In this document: one piece after another, positions 1 through 8,566 of the stretch
Position numbering within the stretch: position 1 is the stretch's first letter
How the letters are laid out: each line of letters begins with the position of its first letter
Assembly (NCBI GenBank): GCA_002427735.1
Contig: DIYP01000007.1
Coordinates: 1 to 64,000 of the forward strand
Reading direction: 5' to 3'
DNA length: 64,000 nucleotides
From: Flavobacteriales bacterium UBA6051
Lineage (GTDB): Bacteria; Bacteroidota; Bacteroidia; Flavobacteriales_D; Crocinitomicaceae
The notes under the pieces: generated by a model
What the model was told of the DNA's origin: nothing
Databases searched by the model: none
What the model saw: only the letters and a program-made list of their open reading frames with translations
Translations under genes and position numbers: made by a program

Positions 1-1068
1 AACTTCATTACCGGAGCAATTGACGTGAGTGCATCAACACCTGGAACTTATACGGTAACGTATACGACTGGTGGTGCTTGTTCGAACTCAAGCAGTGTGA
101 CCGTAACGATCAACGCCTTGGATGATGCCTCATTCAACTATTCAGCTTCATCTTATTGTTCGAATGATGCTGACCCAACACCAGCCATTACTGGCTTGAC
201 AGGAGGAACGTTTAGTTCAACTGCTGGTTTGAGTATCAATACTTCTACTGGAGCAATTGATGTGAGTGCATCAACACCAGGAACATATTCAGTAACGTAT
301 ACTACGAGTGGTGCTTGTTCAAACTCAAGCAGTGTCACTGTGACGATTAATGCATTGGATGATGCTTCATTTGGCTACTCAGTAGCTAGCTATTGTGTGA
401 ACGATGCGGATCCAACGCCAACAGTTACAGGTTTGACAGGAGGAACATTTAGTTCAACTGCTGGTTTGAGTATTAATGCTTCTACAGGTGAGATTGACTT
501 AAGCGCGTCAACGCCTGGAACTTACTCAGTAGCGTATACCACTAGCGGTGTTTGTTCAAACTCAAGCAGCGTGACAGTAACCATTAACGCTTTGGATGAT
601 GCTTCATTCAGTTATTCGGCTGCTAGCTATTGTGTGAATGGTTCAGATCCGACACCTACCGTTACTGGAGTTACAGGTGGTTCATTTAGTTTGACACCAG
701 GACTCTCAATTAACTTCATTACCGGAGCAATTGATGTGAGTGCATCAATACCTGGAACGTATACGGTAACATACACTACAGGTGGTGCTTGTTCAAACTC
801 AAGCAGTGTGACCGTAACGATCAACGCCTTGGATGATGCCTCATTCAACTATTCAGCTTCATCATATTGTTCGAATGATGCTGACCCTACGCCAACAATT
901 ACAGGTTTGACAGGAGGAACGTTCGGTTCAACTGCTGGTTTGAGTATCAATGCTTCTACCGGAGCAATTGATGTGAGTGCATCAACTTCTGGAACATATA
1001 CAGTAACGTATACAACAAGTGGTACATGTTCAAATACAAGTTCGACAACGGTAACTATCAATGCATTG
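1..1068 (+). repeat. Tandem 237-bp coding repeats with a 711-bp higher-order period
   Basis: Copies begin at 121, 358, 595 and 832, exactly 237 bp apart, and a truncated copy occupies 1-120. Base 1 onward aligns with base 712 onward much better than with the neighbouring copies, so every third unit is the closest relative (offset 711 = 3 x 237). The copy at 121 likewise matches that at 832. This suggests duplication of three-unit blocks. Confidence 0.85.
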
Positions 1069-2862
1069 CCAACACAGCCAACAATTAGCGCGAGTGGTTC
1101 CACAAGTTTCTGTCCTGGAGGAAGTGTTACGCTTACTTCTTCAGAATCTTCTGGAAATGTTTGGTCTACAACTGAAACAACATCATCTATTAATGTGACA
1201 ACATCTGGTGCATATTCTGTGACTTTCACTGATGTAAATGGTTGTTCGGCCACATCAAATCCAATTACCGTGAATGTGTACGCAAACCCTGCGGTGCCAA
1301 CGATTTCTTCGAGTGGCCCTACAACGTTCTGTTCAGGTGGCTCAGTAGATTTGACATCTTCTCAACCGATTAGCAATGTATGGTCTACAACTGCTACTTC
1401 TCAAACAGTTACAGTAAATTCGACAGGTTCTTACACGGTTACTTACACAAATAGCGATGGATGTTCAGCAACTTCGTTACCTGTCAACGTTGTTGTGAAT
1501 GCTAATCCATCAGCTCCAACGATTACGCCGTCTGGTTCCACAACTTTCTGTGATGGTGGTTCAGTTGACTTGGTATCCTCAGAGTTAAGTGGTAACGTAT
1601 GGTCTACAACGGAAACTTCGCAAACCATTACTGCTACATCGGGTGGTGCTTACAGCGTTACCTATACAGATGCAAATGGTTGTTCGGCGACTTCAGCCAT
1701 TACATTGCTTACTGTGAATGCAAATCCTCCTGCACCTTCAATTACTCCTTCCGGATCAACAACTTTCTGTGATGGAGGAACGGTTGATTTAATATCTTCA
1801 GAAGTTTCTGGCAATACTTGGTCGACAACAGAGGTTACTCAACTGATATCAGTGAATACTTCAGGTTCTTACACGGTAAGTTATACGGATGCAAATGGTT
1901 GTTCATCGATATCAGCGCCAATCTTGGTGACAGTAAATTCACTGCCTTCTGTTCCTGTGATTACACCATCAGGGGCAACTACGTTCTGTAGTGGTGGTTC
2001 TGTTGATCTTGTTTCTTCTGAACCATCAGGTAATACTTGGTCAACAACCGCGACTTCGCAGCTAATAAATGTGAATACGTCAGGTAGTTATACAGTTATG
2101 TTCACAGATGGTAATGGCTGTTCATCAACATCTCTGCCTACACTTGTGACGGTGAATCCTAACCCAACGGCTCCAACAATAACCGCGAATGGTCCCACAA
2201 CTTTCTGTGAGGGTGATTCAGTAATATTAACTTCTTCTGAGTTATCAGGTAATACCTGGTCAACAGCGGAAACGACGGAAAGTATTACTGTAAATAACGC
2301 AGGTACTTACGCAGTGACGTACACTGATGGTAATGGTTGTAGTGCGACTTCTGCACAGGTAGCTGTAACAGTAAATGCGCTACCAACGGTAACACTCGCA
2401 CCGTTTGCCGATATCTGCGATCATGCATCAGTATTCTCTCTTTCAGGAGGTACTCCAGCTGGAGGAGCTTATTCTGGCACGGGAGTATCAAGTGGAATGT
2501 TTGATCCGTTTGTAGCCGGGGTAGGTACGCACACAATTACGTATACTTATACGGACGTTAATGGTTGTTCGAATTTTACTGAGCAAGACATTACAATTCG
2601 TGATTGCGCAGGAATGGACGAGCTTGAAATTGCCGGACTTTCCATTTATCCTAATCCGACAAGTGATTACTTCCAGATTATATCAAGTATAAATGCCATT
2701 GAAAATGTGCGTGTATTTGATGCTTCGGGAAGACTCGTTTTTGCTGAATCATTTGATCAAATGGATGTTAAAGTTGACTTGACTCCATACGTTGTAGGAA
2801 TGTACAATATAGAGATTACAACAAGTCAGGATATTTATCGAACAAGAATGATGAAGCAGTAA
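1..2862 (+). CDS. Giant repeat surface protein, T9SS type A cargo (5' end outside window)
   Basis: The reading frame is open from base 1, so only the C-terminal part is present. Three blocks are visible. First come tandem 79-residue (237 bp) Ser/Thr-rich units, each with a YC...CSN cysteine pair, starting at 121, 358, 595 and 832 after a partial unit at 1-120. Next are six units of about 72 residues with a TFC.GG...WSTT...Y.V.YTD.NGCS pattern, resembling PKD/Ig-like repeats of Bacteroidota adhesins (about 1069-2380). A GGAYSGTGV-type domain follows, and from about 2630 a type A sorting tail containing YPNPTSDYF. Such tails direct proteins through the type IX secretion system to the cell surface. 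An adhesin or gliding-related role is inference; there is no catalytic domain in the visible part. A terminator follows directly. Confidence 0.9.
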   Translation, partial: NFITGAIDVSASTPGTYTVTYTTGGACSNSSSVTVTINALDDASFNYSASSYCSNDADPTPAITGLTGGTFSSTAGLSINTSTGAIDVSASTPGTYSVTYTTSGACSNSSSVTVTINALDDASFGYSVASYCVNDADPTPTVTGLTGGTFSSTAGLSINASTGEIDLSASTPGTYSVAYTTSGVCSNSSSVTVTINALDDASFSYSAASYCVNGSDPTPTVTGVTGGSFSLTPGLSINFITGAIDVSASIPGTYTVTYTTGGACSNSSSVTVTINALDDASFNYSASSYCSNDADPTPTITGLTGGTFGSTAGLSINASTGAIDVSASTSGTYTVTYTTSGTCSNTSSTTVTINALPTQPTISASGSTSFCPGGSVTLTSSESSGNVWSTTETTSSINVTTSGAYSVTFTDVNGCSATSNPITVNVYANPAVPTISSSGPTTFCSGGSVDLTSSQPISNVWSTTATSQTVTVNSTGSYTVTYTNSDGCSATSLPVNVVVNANPSAPTITPSGSTTFCDGGSVDLVSSELSGNVWSTTETSQTITATSGGAYSVTYTDANGCSATSAITLLTVNANPPAPSITPSGSTTFCDGGTVDLISSEVSGNTWSTTEVTQLISVNTSGSYTVSYTDANGCSSISAPILVTVNSLPSVPVITPSGATTFCSGGSVDLVSSEPSGNTWSTTATSQLINVNTSGSYTVMFTDGNGCSSTSLPTLVTVNPNPTAPTITANGPTTFCEGDSVILTSSELSGNTWSTAETTESITVNNAGTYAVTYTDGNGCSATSAQVAVTVNALPTVTLAPFADICDHASVFSLSGGTPAGGAYSGTGVSSGMFDPFVAGVGTHTITYTYTDVNGCSNFTEQDITIRDCAGMDELEIAGLSIYPNPTSDYFQIISSINAIENVRVFDASGRLVFAESFDQMDVKVDLTPYVVGMYNIEITTSQDIYRTRMMKQ

Positions 2863-2875
2863 TGCTTACTATTCT

Positions 2876-2905
2876 AAAAAAGGGGGTAATTTACCCCCTT
2901 TTTTT
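2876..2905 (+). terminator. Rho-independent terminator after the repeat adhesin
   Basis: An A6-G5-TA arm (2876-2888) pairs with a TA-C5-T6 arm (from 2892) around a 3-base loop. The 3' arm runs into seven T residues. It starts 13 bases after the adhesin stop and separates it from the amidohydrolase gene. Confidence 0.9.
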
Positions 2906-2971
2906 GTGCTCAATAGTTTTCTTCTTTCTATTTTTAAGCTATCAAGACGTAACTGCTGTAAGCCACTAACT

Positions 2972-4015
2972 ATGAAGAAAATTAAGATTAACGGTCACGG
3001 ACATATCCTTCCAGAACCGAATGAAGTCCCTCAGTTCATGAAGGATAAAAAACTGTTTTGGATAGATGATGATCGCGGATTTATGCGACAAGGTGATTGG
3101 TCAAGGCCTATTACAGATCCAAGTTTCTTTTTTAAGGAAAAACTGGAGTGGATGGAGCGCTATCAGATTGATCATGGTGTTATGCTCAACTTATCACAAG
3201 TCTACTGTAATGGTTGGGAGCGACAGGATGCTAATGACGCAATCCGCTGGCAAAATGACTTCAACGCTAGTATTCAAGAAAGACGTCCCGACAAGTTTAC
3301 ATGTGGTTTTGTTGTGCAGCCTCTTTATATTGAAGATGCGCTGAAAGAAATTGAGCGATGTGTCAATAATTTGAACATGAATTTGCTTTGTTTGCCAACT
3401 CATTTTCTCAATACTGAGGGAGAGTGGGTTTCTGTAGCAGACGAGAGCGTTTACCCTATTTTCGAGTTGGCAAATGAATTTGGTTTAGCGATAGAAATTC
3501 ATCCATATGATGGCCAAAAAATGGTAAAACTCAAAGATGAATTTTGGCGTTTTCACTTGGTTTGGATGATGGCACAAACTGCTGATACATTGCACTTTTA
3601 TGCGCTAAAAGACTTTGTTCATCGTTTTCCAAAGATAAGAACTTGCTTTGCTCACGGTTGTATGCTTGGACAGGCGAATTACGGGCGCCGAATTCAGGGG
3701 TTCGATGGAAGACCTGATTTGTTTGAAGAAGCAAAAGATCCGAGAGGTTCATTGGGGCATCCGAATTTGTTTTTTGATACACTCGTTCATGATTCATATA
3801 CATTGCAATTGTTGAAGCATCGTGTTGGCGCATCACAAATAGTTTCTGGATTAGATGATCCATATCCACTTGGTGAAATGGAAGGAGTGGGTTCCTCATA
3901 CCCAGGAAGAGTGGTTGATTTTGCCGTAGAAGTAGGAATTATTTCAGAGCAAGAATCAGATGATATTTGGCACTCGAATATTTTGCGCTGGTTAGGAAAA
4001 GATTCTATTGGATAG
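2972..4015 (+). CDS. Amidohydrolase family 2 protein, ACMSD-like decarboxylase
   Basis: A 347-residue metal-dependent amidohydrolase. The N-terminal HGH (H9, H11), EIHP (H177), the FAHG histidine near 228 and D295 in GLDDPYP match the TIM-barrel metal and catalytic positions of the amidohydrolase_2 family. The overall pattern (HGHILPEP, DTLVHD, DDPYPLGE) resembles 2-amino-3-carboxymuconate-6-semialdehyde decarboxylase of the kynurenine branch of tryptophan breakdown. That substrate is an inference, because no other kynurenine genes lie nearby. The ATG at 2972 is preferred to a GTG at 2906, which lies in the terminator tail and would add a non-conserved stretch. The 3' end overlaps the convergent gene at 4005 by 11 bp. 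Confidence 0.8.
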   Translation: MKKIKINGHGHILPEPNEVPQFMKDKKLFWIDDDRGFMRQGDWSRPITDPSFFFKEKLEWMERYQIDHGVMLNLSQVYCNGWERQDANDAIRWQNDFNASIQERRPDKFTCGFVVQPLYIEDALKEIERCVNNLNMNLLCLPTHFLNTEGEWVSVADESVYPIFELANEFGLAIEIHPYDGQKMVKLKDEFWRFHLVWMMAQTADTLHFYALKDFVHRFPKIRTCFAHGCMLGQANYGRRIQGFDGRPDLFEEAKDPRGSLGHPNLFFDTLVHDSYTLQLLKHRVGASQIVSGLDDPYPLGEMEGVGSSYPGRVVDFAVEVGIISEQESDDIWHSNILRWLGKDSIG

Positions 4016-4517
4016 ACCCTGCCTGTATTTTTGTGAGCGATTCAATCAATATTGCAAGGTCGTCTTCATGCATGCGACTCGCGCACAGTTTTTGATCGCT
4101 TCCATAATTGATTAGAAGCGTTCCTTGCTTTTCCTCTTCATATCCAATACTCTTGATTTCGAACGATAATTCGGCAAGAACCGGAAGCACTTTTTTGGCA
4201 TCCTTGAACCATCCGTAATCAGCGTGGTAAACGACTTTATCGCCTGAAAAAGAAAGTGTTTCTTTACCATAGGTGTTCCAAAGCGCGACTCTTAATAAAT
4301 AGAAGCTGATAAGACCTGAAATTCCCATTCCGAAGAGCATTCCGAAGTGAAATCCACTTCCAGAGGTTACAGATAAAACGAGCCCGACAATTGGTCCAAT
4401 ACCAGTCAGAAATGCAAAAAAGAAGTAGATTCCTCGTAAAAAAACAGAAGGTGGTTTTACCCACATTGTCAGTGATGTATCATCAAGACGAAATCGATAT
4501 CTGTTTTCATCGAGCAT
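4005..4517 (-). CDS. Uncharacterised membrane protein, 170 aa
   Basis: I do not recognise the family. Two hydrophobic segments (about residues 27-50 and 58-76) form a helical hairpin, flanked by a charged N-terminus and a soluble C-terminal domain of about 90 residues that looks like a PH-like YcxB/bPH2 fold in layout (membrane hairpin, then a beta-rich tail). That resemblance is weak. It lies 12 bases downstream of the exported protein gene at 4530-5015 and is probably co-transcribed with it. Its end overlaps the convergent amidohydrolase gene. Confidence 0.65.
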   Translation of the reverse strand: MLDENRYRFRLDDTSLTMWVKPPSVFLRGIYFFFAFLTGIGPIVGLVLSVTSGSGFHFGMLFGMGISGLISFYLLRVALWNTYGKETLSFSGDKVVYHADYGWFKDAKKVLPVLAELSFEIKSIGYEEEKQGTLLINYGSDQKLCASRMHEDDLAILIESLTKIQAGSIQ

Positions 4518-4529
4518 GGAAAGAAATCT

Positions 4530-5015
4530 TTACTTGTAAGAAAAGACGACGTAATATTTTTTAGACGTGAGTGTTTCCCTAACGTGCAATAACATGAGCT
4601 CTCCGTCACCCTTGTTTTCCTTGGGTGTAAATTCCGCTCGGTAAATTCTGATGCGCTCACTTCCATTGTAGCGCTCATTTGTATGTACCCATTCATCTCC
4701 CAGGCAACTAACTATTTCTGATAAAATAGTGTTGTAAACTTCTAAAGCTTCATCTCTCGTTTCGAATTCTAGCCTCGGTGAAAACAATTGTAAGGTGCTG
4801 TCAGTATTCCTATATACATGAAGCGCTTCGTAATCATCGAAAAGTATTAAATCAGATCGGTAACTATTCTGATCAATCAATGATACTTGCTCAATATCAT
4901 TAAAACCATTGGTTCGGAACGCGGGTAACTTTAACAGAGTTGTACAGTTTAATTGTCCAAATAGGGGAGAAGCGAACAATAATATGACAAATGCGGCAAA
5001 CAGCGATTTTTTCAT
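4530..5015 (-). CDS. Small exported protein of unknown function, 161 aa
   Basis: A clear signal peptide (charged MKK, hydrophobic core, cleavage after the Gly-Gln region near residue 21) is followed by about 140 residues of mixed alpha/beta character with two cysteines (in LNCTT and VSCLGDEW). I recognise no domain. The mature protein probably acts in the periplasm or outside the cell. It is the first gene of a two-gene minus-strand unit with the membrane protein downstream and is divergent from hisS. Confidence 0.65.
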   Translation of the reverse strand: MKKSLFAAFVILLFASPLFGQLNCTTLLKLPAFRTNGFNDIEQVSLIDQNSYRSDLILFDDYEALHVYRNTDSTLQLFSPRLEFETRDEALEVYNTILSEIVSCLGDEWVHTNERYNGSERIRIYRAEFTPKENKGDGELMLLHVRETLTSKKYYVVFSYK

Positions 5016-5093
5016 TGGAATCTAGGTTAGTATGGTTACCAACGAATATACGGTTAATTCATAAAGGATGAGATTCATCTCACGTTGAATAAT

Positions 5094-5101
5094 TATCTTT
5101 G
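5094..5101 (+). promoter_or_regulatory. Bacteroidota -7 box for hisS
   Basis: TATCTTTG matches the TAnnTTTG -7 consensus of the Bacteroidota housekeeping sigma factor and ends 18 bases before the hisS ATG. No good -33 TTG was found at the usual spacing. I saw no T-box-like leader. Confidence 0.6.
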
Positions 5102-5119
5102 CGCCTAAACAAATAGCAA

Positions 5120-6532
5120 ATGGGACAAAAGCCATCTATACCAAAAGGAACACGTGATTTTTTGCCACAGGAAGTAGCAAAGCGGACTTACATTTTTGAG
5201 ACGATACGAAAGTCGTTTGAGGTATATGGTTTTTCACCAATAGAAACGCCTTCTTTCGAACTGTCTTCAGTGCTTAAGGGAAAATATGGTGATGAAGGAG
5301 ATCAACTCATGTTTAATGTATTGCGTTCTGGAAATTACCTTTCCAAAATTGATGCAAAAGACGTAAGTGAAAAGTTGACAGCAGTTACATTTGACAAGCT
5401 AGATCGAGATGAGCGGATAGCGTTGAATCAGATTACTTCAAAGATTTCAGAACGATCATTGCGCTATGATTTGACCGTTCCTTTTGCAAGGTTTGTAGTA
5501 CAGCACCAAAACGATCTTTCATTTCCATTTAAACGCTATCAGATTCAACCTGTTTGGCGCGCTGATAGACCGCAGCACGGTCGTTACCAAGAGTTCTTTC
5601 AATGTGATGCGGATGTTGTAGGAAGCGACTCGTTAGTTTATGAGGTTGATTTTGTTTTGCTTTTTGATGAAGTGCTTACGAATCTTGGTATTCCTGATTT
5701 CACGATAAAAGTGAATAATCGAAAGATTTTATCTGGAATTGCTGAGGTAAGTGGAGAGTCAGATAAACTTATTGCAATTACAGTTGCCATAGATAAATTG
5801 GATAAAATTGGGGTAGATGGTGTTGTAAAGGAATTGAAGGAGAAAGGCGTGTCCGAAGAAGCGTTGGATAAAATAATGCCTTTATTCAGTATTTCCGGTG
5901 ATATTGAAGATCGTCTGAAACAAATGAGAGCATACCTTTCCAAGAGTGAAATTGGTCTTCAAGGAATTGAGGAACTTCAATATGTTCTGGAGACTGCGAA
6001 AAATCTTGGCTTACGCAAAGCTAAGTTAGAATTTGACGTAACATTGGCTAGAGGTTTGAATTACTACACGGGAGCTATTTTTGAGGTTAAAGCCAATGGA
6101 GTTAATATGGGAAGTATATGTGGTGGTGGACGTTATGATGATTTGACTGGAAACTTTGGAATGAAAGACATGTCAGGTGTAGGAATATCATTTGGCGCTG
6201 ATCGCATTTATGATGTCCTAACTGAACTGAACCTTTTCCCAAAAGGTGTTGACAATAGTTTGGATATCCTCTTTATTAATTTTGGAGACAAAGAAGGGAG
6301 TCACTGTATGAAATTGGTAAAAGAACTTAGGGCAGCTGGAATTTCTTGTGAGTTGTATCCTTCATCTGCCAAAATGAAAAAGCAAATGAAGTATGCGAAT
6401 GATCGCGGAGTAAAAAATGTTGCATTGGTAGGACAGAATGAAATGGATATGGGAGTGATCAATGTTAAGGACATGTCTTCGGGTGAACAGCGACAAATGA
6501 GTTTGGAAGAGGTAATAAATGATTTAAAGTAG
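5120..6532 (+). CDS. hisS: Histidyl-tRNA synthetase
   Basis: Charges tRNA-His with histidine in the cytoplasm (class II synthetase). Visible hallmarks are the N-terminal GTRDFLP, motif 2 around residues 138-165 (RYQIQPVWRAD, then RYQEFFQCDAD), the histidine-specific loops ARGLNYYTG near 310 and CGGGRYDDL near 335, and motif 3 GISFGADRIYDVL near 355. An anticodon-binding domain forms the last 90 residues. Its 470 residues are slightly longer than E. coli HisRS, as is usual in Bacteroidota. The stop lies 4 bases before hutH, so the charging enzyme appears to share a transcript with the histidine-degrading enzyme. Confidence 0.97.
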   Translation: MGQKPSIPKGTRDFLPQEVAKRTYIFETIRKSFEVYGFSPIETPSFELSSVLKGKYGDEGDQLMFNVLRSGNYLSKIDAKDVSEKLTAVTFDKLDRDERIALNQITSKISERSLRYDLTVPFARFVVQHQNDLSFPFKRYQIQPVWRADRPQHGRYQEFFQCDADVVGSDSLVYEVDFVLLFDEVLTNLGIPDFTIKVNNRKILSGIAEVSGESDKLIAITVAIDKLDKIGVDGVVKELKEKGVSEEALDKIMPLFSISGDIEDRLKQMRAYLSKSEIGLQGIEELQYVLETAKNLGLRKAKLEFDVTLARGLNYYTGAIFEVKANGVNMGSICGGGRYDDLTGNFGMKDMSGVGISFGADRIYDVLTELNLFPKGVDNSLDILFINFGDKEGSHCMKLVKELRAAGISCELYPSSAKMKKQMKYANDRGVKNVALVGQNEMDMGVINVKDMSSGEQRQMSLEEVINDLK

Positions 6533-6536
6533 TGCG

Positions 6537-8021
6537 ATGAGTAATTATGTTATTGATAATGAGTGGGTTTCTTTGAGTCGTTTAAACGAGATTATAACCT
6601 CTGGAGAGAACGTTTTATTGGGAGAAAAGGCAGTCACAGCAATAAATAAGTGCCGTGCTTACCTTGATGAAAAAGTGAAGCGACACGACCAGTTGATTTA
6701 TGGTATTAACACTGGGTTTGGTTCTCTTTGTAATACTGCGATCTCAGCTGATGACCTTGAAGATTTGCAACGAAACCTTGTTGTTTCGCATGCTTGTGGG
6801 ACTGGTGATGAAGTGCCATCACACATTGTGAAGCGCATGTTGCTATTAAAAGCAATCGGACTTTCCCATGGTCATTCTGGAGCGCAGCTTGAAACCATTG
6901 AGCGTTTGCTCTTCTTTTATAACAATGATATTTTACCTGTGGTTTATCGGCAGGGGAGTCTTGGTGCTTCGGGTGATTTAGCTCCTCTTGCTCATTTGTC
7001 TCTTCCTCTAATTGGAGAGGGAGAAGTGTATTTTAATGGAAATCGCGTATCCAGTGCAGAGATGCTTCGCCAAAGTAACTTGACTGCTTTAACGTTAAGA
7101 TCAAAAGAGGGGCTTGCGTTGTTGAATGGAACACAGTTTATGAGTGCGTATGGTTCATACGCGGTTACCAAATCACTACAGCTTTGGAAAAATGCCAATT
7201 TGATCGCGGCTTTATCACTAGAAGCTTATGATGGTCGTCTCAATCCATTTCAGGCCAATGTGAATGAAATTCGCAAGCAAAGCGGTCAAATAGAGGCTGC
7301 GAAACATATGCGCGAAAATCTCGAGGGCAGTGAAATGATTATTCGGCCAAAAGAGCATGTTCAAGATCCTTATTCTTTTCGTTGTATTCCCCAGGTGCAT
7401 GGCGCTTCTTATGATGCAATACACTATTGCGTGGATATATTGGAGAAAGAGATCAATGCTGTTACAGATAACCCAACAGTTTTCCCTGATGAGGATGACG
7501 TAGTTTCTGCCGGTAATTTCCATGGTCAACCCTTGGCATTGGCTATGGATTTTCTCTCTATAGCACTGGCTGAATTAGGAAGTATTTCGGAAAGACGTGT
7601 CTATAAATTGATTTCTGGGACACGTGATTTACCGGCATTCCTTGTTGCTGAGCCCGGATTGAACTCAGGATTTATGATTCCACAGTATACGGCGGCTTCC
7701 ATAGTAAGTCAGAATAAGCAACTGTGTATGCCGGCATCTGTTGATTCGATAGACTCAAGTAATGGACAAGAGGATCACGTTAGTATGGGAGCAAATGCCG
7801 CCACCAAGCTATATCGAATACTTGAAAATTGTTTTGTTATTCAAGGAATAGAGTTGTTGAATGCTACACAGGCAATGGATTTTAGAACACTGAAAAGCTC
7901 ACCTAAAATTGAGCAGTTGCGGGAAGAATATAGAAATCATGTTCCATTTGTTCGTGAAGACCGTTATTTACAACCGCTTATTGCTGCTTCGACAGCTTTC
8001 GTTAAGAATTTGAATAAATAG
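6537..8021 (+). CDS. hutH: Histidine ammonia-lyase
   Basis: Removes ammonia from L-histidine to give urocanate, the first step of histidine catabolism. The MIO cofactor triad A144-S145-G146 sits in GSLGASGDLAPLAHL. YGINTGFGSL near residue 60 and QEDHVSMGANAA near 415 are also family hallmarks. The SH in LVVSHACGTG (residues 87-96) fits histidine rather than tyrosine lyases, which matter in flavobacteria because flexirubin clusters encode a tyrosine lyase. The length of 494 is typical. hutU, hutI and hutG are not in the window. The gene follows hisS by 4 bases. Confidence 0.92.
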   Translation: MSNYVIDNEWVSLSRLNEIITSGENVLLGEKAVTAINKCRAYLDEKVKRHDQLIYGINTGFGSLCNTAISADDLEDLQRNLVVSHACGTGDEVPSHIVKRMLLLKAIGLSHGHSGAQLETIERLLFFYNNDILPVVYRQGSLGASGDLAPLAHLSLPLIGEGEVYFNGNRVSSAEMLRQSNLTALTLRSKEGLALLNGTQFMSAYGSYAVTKSLQLWKNANLIAALSLEAYDGRLNPFQANVNEIRKQSGQIEAAKHMRENLEGSEMIIRPKEHVQDPYSFRCIPQVHGASYDAIHYCVDILEKEINAVTDNPTVFPDEDDVVSAGNFHGQPLALAMDFLSIALAELGSISERRVYKLISGTRDLPAFLVAEPGLNSGFMIPQYTAASIVSQNKQLCMPASVDSIDSSNGQEDHVSMGANAATKLYRILENCFVIQGIELLNATQAMDFRTLKSSPKIEQLREEYRNHVPFVREDRYLQPLIAASTAFVKNLNK

Positions 8022-8051
8022 TATATTAGTCATTCAGAAAAAGAATCGCTT

Positions 8052-8561
8052 ATGTCAGACGAAATTGATTTTGAACAACCACAGAAAAGACCAGCGTTTT
8101 TAACTACACTTTGTGTGCTTAGCTTTGTTTCAATTGGTTTTAGTCTGCTTTCTGGTTTGATCAGTATTGTTTCTGGGCCAACAAGTGAAGAACAAATGCT
8201 CGATCAGCGCGTTGAAATGATGGGAGCTATTTCTGATTTAAAAATTACAGGAATGGATTGGGCTGTCGATATGATGGAAAAGTCCATGCTTATGGCCGAA
8301 GATTTCAATAATAATTTCTATTTGGCGACTATTCTGAACCTGATTATTGTATTAACAGGTTTATTTGGTGTACTTCGAATGTTAAGCGGTTACAAGATGG
8401 GATTTCATATTTACATTGTTTATTGCATTTTATCCGTTGGTGCTCTTTATGCTTATGTAAACCCTGCACATATACCAAGCTTTGTGATTATCGTTAACGT
8501 TATCCTATCAGGGTTATTTGTTTTCCTTTATTCACGGAATCTGAAGTGGATGATAAAGTAA
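8052..8561 (+). CDS. Uncharacterised four-helix membrane protein, 169 aa
   Basis: Hydrophobic helices near residues 16-38, 92-112, 117-135 and 140-160 suggest four membrane segments. A Met-rich amphipathic stretch (about 50-85, with repeated DMMEKSM-like motifs) lies between helices 1 and 2. I do not recognise the family. It follows hutH by 30 bases and precedes the TPR/LuxR regulator by 5 bases, which makes it part of the presumed hisS-hutH transcription unit. Confidence 0.7.
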   Translation: MSDEIDFEQPQKRPAFLTTLCVLSFVSIGFSLLSGLISIVSGPTSEEQMLDQRVEMMGAISDLKITGMDWAVDMMEKSMLMAEDFNNNFYLATILNLIIVLTGLFGVLRMLSGYKMGFHIYIVYCILSVGALYAYVNPAHIPSFVIIVNVILSGLFVFLYSRNLKWMIK

Positions 8562-8566
8562 CAAGC

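Noticed and set aside
1..1068. Regular repeats considered as a CRISPR array
   Set aside because: Units are 237 bp, coding, in frame and have no short repeat/unique spacer pattern or cas genes nearby.
849..1253. Long antisense open frame within the adhesin repeats
   Set aside because: It mirrors the repeat codons of the plus-strand gene, recurs in each repeat copy and has no start signal or domain.
2906..2971. Earlier GTG start for the amidohydrolase
   Set aside because: It lies at the edge of the terminator, adds a non-conserved stretch and the ATG at 2972 fits the family N-terminus.
5016..5119. T-box or other tRNA-sensing leader for hisS
   Set aside because: The gap is only about 100 bases, shows no terminator or T-box-like sequence, and has an ordinary -7 box close to the start.
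6537..8021. hutH considered as tyrosine ammonia-lyase for flexirubin
   Set aside because: The motif context (LVVSHACGTG, GSLGASGDLAPLAHL) matches histidine lyases, and no flexirubin genes are adjacent.
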